From Lutibacter sp. (lineage in GTDB: Bacteria; Bacteroidota; Bacteroidia; Flavobacteriales; Flavobacteriaceae), in the NCBI GenBank assembly GCA_030683995.1, contig JAUXPH010000035.1:1-47478 (forward strand): DNA of 47,478 nucleotides, written 5' to 3'. The position numbers and the translations under genes are program-made. The notes under the pieces were generated by a model. It saw only the letters and a list, made by a program, of their open reading frames with translations, ran no database searches and had not been told where the DNA came from. This document shows positions 42,316-47,478 of the stretch, in pieces. Within the stretch, counting starts at the first letter, position 1; every line of letters begins with the position of its first letter.

Positions 42316-45300
42316 CATTAACGCTTATTTTCTTAACCGTATTGCCAGTTTTTGTGTTTATTTGCACTAAATATACGCCTGTAGCTGTGCTTACTGGCAA
42401 GGAAATAGTTCTTATATTAAAATTGGAATTCCAAGTTTTAATGGTTTGACCCAAAGAGTTTATTAACGCTATGTTCAATATTTCTTCGGCGCTGTTGTTT
42501 TTTATTTGCAACTCGCCAATGGCGTTGTTCATAAATACGTGAATACCTTCGATGATGGGTTGCGTTGCTGCGGGGATCAAAACTTCAGCCATCACATCTT
42601 CGGCTATTAATTTTTGGGTTTTAAAGGTGAGTGCAAATCGGTCGGTATATTTCCCTGCCGCTAACTCAATTTCAAACTGGTTTTTAGAAATATTGTGCCT
42701 TTTTCCAGTTGTGCTGTCCTCCATAAATATTTCAGTATCCTCAGGAATATTCTCGGTATTATCTATACTTATTTTGATTATTCCCGTAGTTGCAACCTTA
42801 ACTTCAAGCGGCAATTTTCTTTCATCATTTAACGTTGGAACCGCCTGAATAATAAAATTTATATTGTTGTTTCTCCAAGACATATCTTCAGCAAAAGTTT
42901 CATAATTAATGGCATCATAACCTATATCAACGCCATCAGTGGTGTTTTCAATAAAGCCAACTAAAAGTTGCCGATGAAAACCTTTTGCGGAACTATATTT
43001 TAAATATATTTTTGGAAAGACCTCTTCACTTACAGTTTTCTTTTTCAACTTAGCAGTTCCCTCACTTTTCATAAATTGAGAAACGGAAGGTTCTTCTTTT
43101 TTGTAAAGACGTTGGCTGTTTTTAAACTGAATATTCTCCGTTCCAACTATACCCGAGACAGAGGTTACAAAAAATCCTTGTGCCACAGGAATAAAGCGTG
43201 GCGGTATTTTTGTTGATTGATTCCCTGTATTGTTAATAAGTGCATCCGTTGCCATAGCTTTTACGAAACCTGTCAAATTAAAAATTCCATAACCTCCTTC
43301 ATAAGATTTTAATAAATGGTTGCCACCGCCAAAATGATCCCAGAAATATAAATTGCCATCAATAACATTAACGGCTCTGTAACCGCTTGGAACAGAAATA
43401 TTATCCCGTATAAATTCTTTTGCATCTATGGCCGATGGATAAGGATTTCCAATGAGGTAATCCCTATTGGCAGCTATCAGTAAGGTAATGTCGCCATTAT
43501 TGGGTTTTCCAACAAAGGTGTAATTTTGCTCAATTAAGCCAGTATTTGAACCTTTCATAGTAAAGCCTTCCCCTACGTTTAAATTTCCATCTTTTCCTAC
43601 AGAAGTCCAACCGCTATAGCCATTTCCTAAATTTGCATATTTATACATCCAGTAAGTACTGAGTTTAATGGCTTCTCCAACTAAAGGAGCAGTTCCATCG
43701 GCAAAGGTATAAGGTGCTCCAAAAGTAATTGGTGTTAACGGGAAAGCATTTGGATCAGTACCATCTCTTAAAACACCTGCAATGGTGTAGGAAGTTCCAG
43801 TTGTATTAACGGGCGATCCCCAATAATTATATTTAAAATTATCTGAAGTTCCTTGTTGGTCTATTTCTATTGTGCCAGTGCTTAATGGATCAAATGTACT
43901 TCCAGTATCTTGCACCAACTGCGCCTCATTATTTAAATCTATTTTTCCGTTTAGGGTTAAGTTCCCTTCAACAAATAAAGTATTGTTTACTATAATTAAG
44001 GTGGTGCCGCTTTCAAAAACTATATTTTTAACATAACCCTCAGGATACGTAGGGTCCATAAATGCATTTAAAATAGGATATCTACCGCCTGTTGGGATTG
44101 TTGGGATTAAAACATCTTTATTATTTGTGACACTTGGAACACCGGTGCACCAGTTTCCTGCGGTATTCCAATCGGTACTTACAGAGCCGTTCCAGATATT
44201 AATTGATGGCTGCGAATTGATATCCACATTTGCAGATGCAGAAGAAGTACATCCTGCTGCACTTGTAACTGTAAAGTTATAGGTGCCGGTTGCAAGACCT
44301 GAAATTGTTGTGCTTGTTCCCGTTCCTGTAGTTGTTCCCGGATTAATTGTCCAACTTCCTGTAGCTGGCAATCCATTCAACACAACACTTCCTGTTGCTG
44401 TTGAGCAAGTTGGTTGGGTAATTGTGCCTACTGTTGGTGCAATTGGTTGTGTGTTAACTGTAACTGCATAATTCGCAGATACAGTTCCATTGCCACAAGC
44501 ATTTGTGCCTCTCACAGTTAAATTACCTGAAGTTGCATTTGCGGCAAAATTTATTGTTATATTATTTGAAGTTCCTGATATAGTTGCCCCTGTTCCTGAA
44601 TACGCCCAAGTGTAGCTGGTTGCATTTGTAATTGCCGGAACAGAATAAGCAACAGTATTTTGTCCCTGACAAACTGTTGGAGTGCCGGTGATTGTGCCTG
44701 CCGCAACCGGTAAGGGATTTACAGTAACAATTGCCGCATTATTTGCATTAATTGCATAACTGCAATTAGACGTTCCGCTTCCGCTTGATAAATTTGTTAT
44801 CGTAATGGTTGTATTCCCAGTGGCTGTTAAATTATTTGTTGTAAAAGAACCTGTACCTGGTGTTGTAACCGTCATGGTTTTAGTGGCACCTGTTACAACG
44901 TTATTAACTGACTGATTGTATGTAACTGTATAGGTACCAATTGGCAAATTAATAGGGGCGGCATTTAGCGTAACAACCGCCCCATTATTTATACATATGG
45001 GTGTTATTACAGAAGTACTGCTTAAACTATAAGTAGGGCAAGTCCAAGTAATTCTTATTTGGCCGTTTCCACCTGCGCCACCTGCAAACATATACGCACC
45101 TGATGCATCGCCTGAACCTCCACCTCCGCCTCCTGGATTAACTGTGGGAGCATATCCAAAACTATTTTTATTACCTCCATTTCCGCCATTTCCGCCACCA
45201 ATTTTGGCAGTCGCTCCTATTTGAGTAGTAGCATCATTTCCATCTGACGCTGTGCCTGCACTACCTCCACCACCACCACCAGAAGCACCTGAATTGGAGA

Positions 45301-45778
45301 AATTACCACCCATTCCAGAACCTCCAGAATAGGTTCCTCCTGTACCACCTGCTCCAGATAAACCCACTATATAAGTTGTAACTCCACCGCCGCCTTTTCC
45401 CCCATTAGCATTAACAGCTAAAAAGGTTGAGTTACCTCCATCTCCTCCGTTCGCACCAAAATTTTGAATTCCGCCACTACCAATTGTAACAGCATAGGTT
45501 TGCCCAGATGTTACGGAAACAGAGTTAGCAATAGTATATGCACCTCCACCGCCGCCGCCAGCTGAATATCTATCAATTTTTGAACTTCCTCCAGCACCGC
45601 CGCCTCCCCAAGCCTCAACAGTTACTTGCGTAACGCCAGCCGGCACAGTAAAAGTATTGGCTGGTAATCCGTTATTTAATGGATTGGTAAAAGTTTGTGT
45701 TTGCGAAAAAGCAGAAAAGGCAAATAATAAGAAAAATAGGGCTGCTAAATTTTTTAAAACGGGGTAGTTTTTGACCAT
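42308..45778 (-). CDS. Secreted glycine-rich protein with type IX sorting domain
   Basis: 1156 residues, full length. Signal peptide cleaved near FSAFSQ (residue 25). Residues about 40-245 form a glycine-rich domain opening TFTVPAGVTQVTVEAWGGGG. Residues about 250-530 contain PKD/Ig-like beta repeats (TITGTPTVCQGQNTVAYSVPAI; TQPTCSTATGSVVLNGLPATGSW). The middle, 540-900, has the NWCTGVPSVTNNKDVLIPTI opening often seen in T9SS surface proteins. The last 80 residues are a type A sorting domain (INSLGQTIKTWN ... GVYLVQINTKTGNTVKK). It is probably exported by the type IX system to which sprE belongs and attached to the surface. Role as adhesin or matrix component is inferred. Confidence 0.88.
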   Translation of the reverse strand: MVKNYPVLKNLAALFFLLFAFSAFSQTQTFTNPLNNGLPANTFTVPAGVTQVTVEAWGGGGAGGSSKIDRYSAGGGGGGAYTIANSVSVTSGQTYAVTIGSGGIQNFGANGGDGGNSTFLAVNANGGKGGGGVTTYIVGLSGAGGTGGTYSGGSGMGGNFSNSGASGGGGGGSAGTASDGNDATTQIGATAKIGGGNGGNGGNKNSFGYAPTVNPGGGGGGSGDASGAYMFAGGAGGNGQIRITWTCPTYSLSSTSVITPICINNGAVVTLNAAPINLPIGTYTVTYNQSVNNVVTGATKTMTVTTPGTGSFTTNNLTATGNTTITITNLSSGSGTSNCSYAINANNAAIVTVNPLPVAAGTITGTPTVCQGQNTVAYSVPAITNATSYTWAYSGTGATISGTSNNITINFAANATSGNLTVRGTNACGNGTVSANYAVTVNTQPIAPTVGTITQPTCSTATGSVVLNGLPATGSWTINPGTTTGTGTSTTISGLATGTYNFTVTSAAGCTSSASANVDINSQPSINIWNGSVSTDWNTAGNWCTGVPSVTNNKDVLIPTIPTGGRYPILNAFMDPTYPEGYVKNIVFESGTTLIIVNNTLFVEGNLTLNGKIDLNNEAQLVQDTGSTFDPLSTGTIEIDQQGTSDNFKYNYWGSPVNTTGTSYTIAGVLRDGTDPNAFPLTPITFGAPYTFADGTAPLVGEAIKLSTYWMYKYANLGNGYSGWTSVGKDGNLNVGEGFTMKGSNTGLIEQNYTFVGKPNNGDITLLIAANRDYLIGNPYPSAIDAKEFIRDNISVPSGYRAVNVIDGNLYFWDHFGGGNHLLKSYEGGYGIFNLTGFVKAMATDALINNTGNQSTKIPPRFIPVAQGFFVTSVSGIVGTENIQFKNSQRLYKKEEPSVSQFMKSEGTAKLKKKTVSEEVFPKIYLKYSSAKGFHRQLLVGFIENTTDGVDIGYDAINYETFAEDMSWRNNNINFIIQAVPTLNDERKLPLEVKVATTGIIKISIDNTENIPEDTEIFMEDSTTGKRHNISKNQFEIELAAGKYTDRFALTFKTQKLIAEDVMAEVLIPAATQPIIEGIHVFMNNAIGELQIKNNSAEEILNIALINSLGQTIKTWNSNFNIRTISLPVSTATGVYLVQINTKTGNTVKKISVNAP

Positions 45779-45803
45779 ATAATAAGCGTTCTTGGGTTAC
45801 CCA

Positions 45804-45811
45804 AAAATACT
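45804..45811 (-). promoter_or_regulatory. -7 promoter box (TATTTTTG) of the secreted protein gene
   Basis: Exact TAnnTTTG on the minus strand, 25 bases before the ATG at 45778. Confidence 0.5.
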
Positions 45812-46162
45812 TTGTTTTGAAGTATCTTGTTAATGCCAGAACATCAATTAAACAAATGGTAGTATATTAGAAACAAATGGTTTAATATTTTAATTAAACG
45901 GTTTGTTTTAGCACTAATTTACAGGGAGTTTATTGGATATTATGCCATTTTAAGCGTAGGTATTAAGTACATAAACGCCTGAAAATCACAAAAAAATCAT
46001 TTTTGATTTACGATTTAAAAACTTAACCGCAAGGAAGAAAACTATGTTTTTGTGCACTTTGCGTTAATCTTTGCGCATTTGCGGTTAAAAATGCCCTGAT
46101 CTCGAAATAACTTCACTTTTAATATTTAAATCTTGACTTTAAGCTGTACTTCCGACTTCGGT
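45812..46162. other. Gene-free gap with direct repeats and a palindromic repeat
   Basis: No gene. AAACAAATGGT occurs at 45850-45860 and again at 45871-45881, 21 bases apart, upstream of the secreted protein promoter. TTAACCGCAA (46023-46032) and TTGCGGTTAA (46079-46088) are inverted, with TTTGCG words between them; similar elements are, as I recall, widespread in flavobacteria. The gap ends with ACTTCCGACTTCGGT at the IS110 boundary. Confidence 0.6.
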
Positions 46163-46208
46163 ATCCTATGATTAAACCAAATTTTTTGGTATAAATTTTT
46201 ACTATTTT

Positions 46209-47204
46209 TCAAGCTGCATATTTCATTGTATCCACATATGGAGTTCCTCGTTGAACTACAGCAAAAGCCCTTCCTAATAATTTATTTCTAATAATATTCA
46301 AAGTACTCATCTTATTTTTACCTTTTTCGACTCTTCTTTCATAATAGAGTTTCATTTCCGGATCGTTCTGTATAGCAGAGACCGCACAAAGATGCAATAA
46401 CCATTTTCCTTCTTTATTGGCCAAATTACTTAGTTTGGTTCTTCCTCTTACACTAGTTCCAGAGCAATTAGGGAAGGGTGCTATCCCGCAATAAGAAGCA
46501 AACTTTCTCCAGGTCTTGAACTTGGTAAATGCTGCGGTGTAAACAATCAGGAATCTTGCTGTAACTGGTCCAATACCTTTAATGCTGGTTATGAGCCGAA
46601 AGATTTTTTGCAGCTCAGAATCTTCTTTAATGATCTTGCTCAGTTCCTTCTCTATCGTTTTTATTTGCACATTAAGAGTTTTGATAATCTCCTTTTGTAC
46701 TTTAAACAACACAATTTCATTCTTTGCATTTAATACTCCTTGTTGCTCTTTCAATGTAGCCTTATGTCCTGCTCGTTGGGCAACCAATTTACGTCTCATA
46801 GACATCAACCGTTTTAAACTTTCTAATGTTTTACTGTTTACTTGACTAGGTTTAATTTCTTCCCGCAAACGATAACCATACAATGCAATTCTTTTGGCAT
46901 CCACTTTATCATCTTTTCCTCTGACAATACCCAATGAACGTTTAATCTCTAAACCTGGTACCACATAATAAAAGTATCCTCTCTCACTCAGGTATTCTAT
47001 AAGCTGATGAGAATACAATCCTGTATGTTCAAAAACAAACAATAAGTCTGCTTTACTGGCTCCTGTAGTTTCTAATGACCAATCTACCATAGCTTCTATA
47101 GCTTCAAGGTTATTGTCAAAAACTTCTTGTTTACCACTGTTATGATCACAGCTGTCTAATGTTAATTTGCTAACATCAATACCGATAATTTCTTTTATTT
47201 TCAT
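46209..47204 (-). CDS. IS110-family DEDD recombinase (transposase)
   Basis: 331 residues. The N-terminal RuvC-like domain has GIDVSKLTLD with Asp10, FVFEHTGLYS with Glu59 and GKDDKVDAKRIALYGYR with Asp99 and Asp102, the DEDD set. A coiled-coil stretch follows (about 130-200). The C-terminal Tnp domain has SIKGIGPVTARFLI and ASYCGIAPFPNCSGTSVRG, where Ser248 is the likely catalytic serine, then NKEGKWLLHLCAVSAI. Intact, so potentially active. IS110 recombinases use an RNA from the element's own end to choose donor and target. Confidence 0.95.
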   Translation of the reverse strand: MKIKEIIGIDVSKLTLDSCDHNSGKQEVFDNNLEAIEAMVDWSLETTGASKADLLFVFEHTGLYSHQLIEYLSERGYFYYVVPGLEIKRSLGIVRGKDDKVDAKRIALYGYRLREEIKPSQVNSKTLESLKRLMSMRRKLVAQRAGHKATLKEQQGVLNAKNEIVLFKVQKEIIKTLNVQIKTIEKELSKIIKEDSELQKIFRLITSIKGIGPVTARFLIVYTAAFTKFKTWRKFASYCGIAPFPNCSGTSVRGRTKLSNLANKEGKWLLHLCAVSAIQNDPEMKLYYERRVEKGKNKMSTLNIIRNKLLGRAFAVVQRGTPYVDTMKYAA

Positions 47205-47221
47205 AATTTTATAAAAATTTA

Positions 47222-47375
47222 AATAGTTGCTTAAACTAAGACCTTTAAAAGGTTAGGACTAAAATCCTATATGGTTCTTGGCAACTGGTTATAAGAATGG
47301 GGACTAAAACCGAAGATAAGTCTTACTTAGACTTCGCGAAAAGTTCACCCCATTCTTTTTACTATTTTATTTTCT
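47222..47375 (-). ncRNA. Candidate IS110 bridge RNA
   Basis: Read on the minus strand, towards the recombinase gene. The first loop is closed by AAGAATGGGG with CCCCATTCTT (plus-strand 47293-47302 and 47348-47357), with an inner hairpin 47318-47322/47330-47334. The second is closed by AGTTGC with GCAACT (47225-47230 and 47281-47286), with an ACCTT/AAGGT hairpin inside. In loop one, CUUCGGU (47315-47309) is complementary to the host flank. In loop two, AUAGGAU (47270-47264) equals the element's right terminus, and UUAGUU (47239-47234) is complementary to its left terminus. Exact RNA ends are not determined, and expression is unproven. Confidence 0.65.
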
Positions 47376-47406
47376 CATTAAAGTTATGAACTTTTTTATT
47401 AGTTAT

Positions 47407-47478
47407 GAGTCTCCCCCGGACCCCCTCTTTTCAACATCATCATTATTATAAATATTATTTATAATACAAATCTAAAGG
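47407..47478. repeat. Host flank with GC-rich CCCCCGGACCCCC word
   Basis: Just outside the left IS end, CTCCCCCGGACCCCCTC stands out in AT-rich DNA and resembles the C/G-run repeats elsewhere in the window. The last 50 bases are AT-rich with no feature. Confidence 0.4.

Larger units (their letters stand above)
46163..47406 (-). mobile_element. IS110-family insertion sequence, about 1.24 kb
   Basis: One recombinase gene with a long non-coding end upstream (about 200 bases, high coordinates) and a short end of about 45 bases downstream, the layout of the IS110 subgroup. No terminal inverted repeats, as expected. Boundaries are inferred: the dispersed repeat on the low side stops at 46162, and an AT dinucleotide (46163-46164 and 47405-47406) is where donor- and target-like guide matches converge at both ends. 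Transcribed on the minus strand. A CCAAA/TTTGG inverted pair lies just after the recombinase stop. The low-side boundary is the better supported. Confidence 0.7.

Noticed and set aside
44179-45600. Gly/Pro-rich alternating codons in the secreted protein gene as a CRISPR or tandem repeat array
   Set aside because: The periodicity is GGN codon bias in a glycine-rich domain; no constant repeat-spacer pattern.
46176-46192. CCAAA/TTTGG inverted repeat as an IS terminal repeat
   Set aside because: It lies inside the element after the recombinase stop, has no partner at the other end, and IS110 elements lack terminal inverted repeats.
1-47478. tRNA, rRNA or CRISPR features
   Set aside because: No T-loop consensus in cloverleaf context, no rRNA-like conserved segments and no regular repeat-spacer units seen on reading both strands.

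Overview
The window is a chromosomal segment of an AT-rich member of the Bacteroidota, almost certainly family Flavobacteriaceae. The evidence is the gene content (SprE/PorW lipoprotein, an ATP synthase operon without beta and epsilon genes, a DUF5687 ABC permease, DUF6168 and DUF6909 proteins, an OlsF-type acyltransferase, a secreted protein with a type IX sorting tail), the near absence of Shine-Dalgarno sequences, and repeated TAnnTTTG boxes 10-50 bases upstream of start codons, which is the Bacteroidota -7 promoter element. No rRNA, tRNA or CRISPR array is visible.

Layout. 0-6.3 kb: dGTPase, an AlbA_2-domain protein with an SDR oxidoreductase, two lipoproteins and a Gfo/Idh/MocA oxidoreductase. 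6.4-14.7 kb (minus strand): sprE, bactofilin, AtpZ-like and DUF6168 proteins, then atpB-E-F-H-A-G; strong hairpins lie between atpE and atpF and between atpA and atpG. 15-23.5 kb: an ABC exporter pair, a PaaE-like reductase, a LysE translocator, a P-type ATPase, a SIMPL protein and MtgA. 23.5-31.1 kb: superoxide dismutase, fructose-1,6-bisphosphatase, a GNAT acetyltransferase and an aspartate kinase that share a duplicated 95-bp leader, bifunctional OlsF, a TM2 protein and a dehydrogenase fused to a VOC domain. 31.5-42.1 kb: a DEDD exonuclease, a PhoB/PhoR-like two-component pair, a glycosyltransferase abutting purD in the same frame, a DUF6909 protein, an S41 protease with rnpA, and a glutaryl-CoA-type dehydrogenase. 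42.3-47.4 kb: a 1156-residue secreted glycine-rich protein and an IS110-family element.

The main find is the IS110 element (about 46163-47406). The roughly 200-bp non-coding end upstream of its recombinase folds as a two-loop RNA. Short segments in the loops match the element's own ends and the flanking host sequence, and all of them abut an AT dinucleotide found at both boundaries. This is what a bridge RNA with donor and target guides should look like. The right flank belongs to a dispersed repeat (ACTTCCGACTTCGGT) that occurs elsewhere in the window, so the element may aim at repeats.

Other points: the glycosyltransferase after purD has no usable start codon and sits behind a TAA and a nine-A run; several families of dispersed intergenic palindromes occupy most gene-free gaps; and the DUF6909 protein has nucleoside-phosphorylase-like motifs next to purD. 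Functional names rest on motifs read by eye and recalled family resemblance; no search was run.
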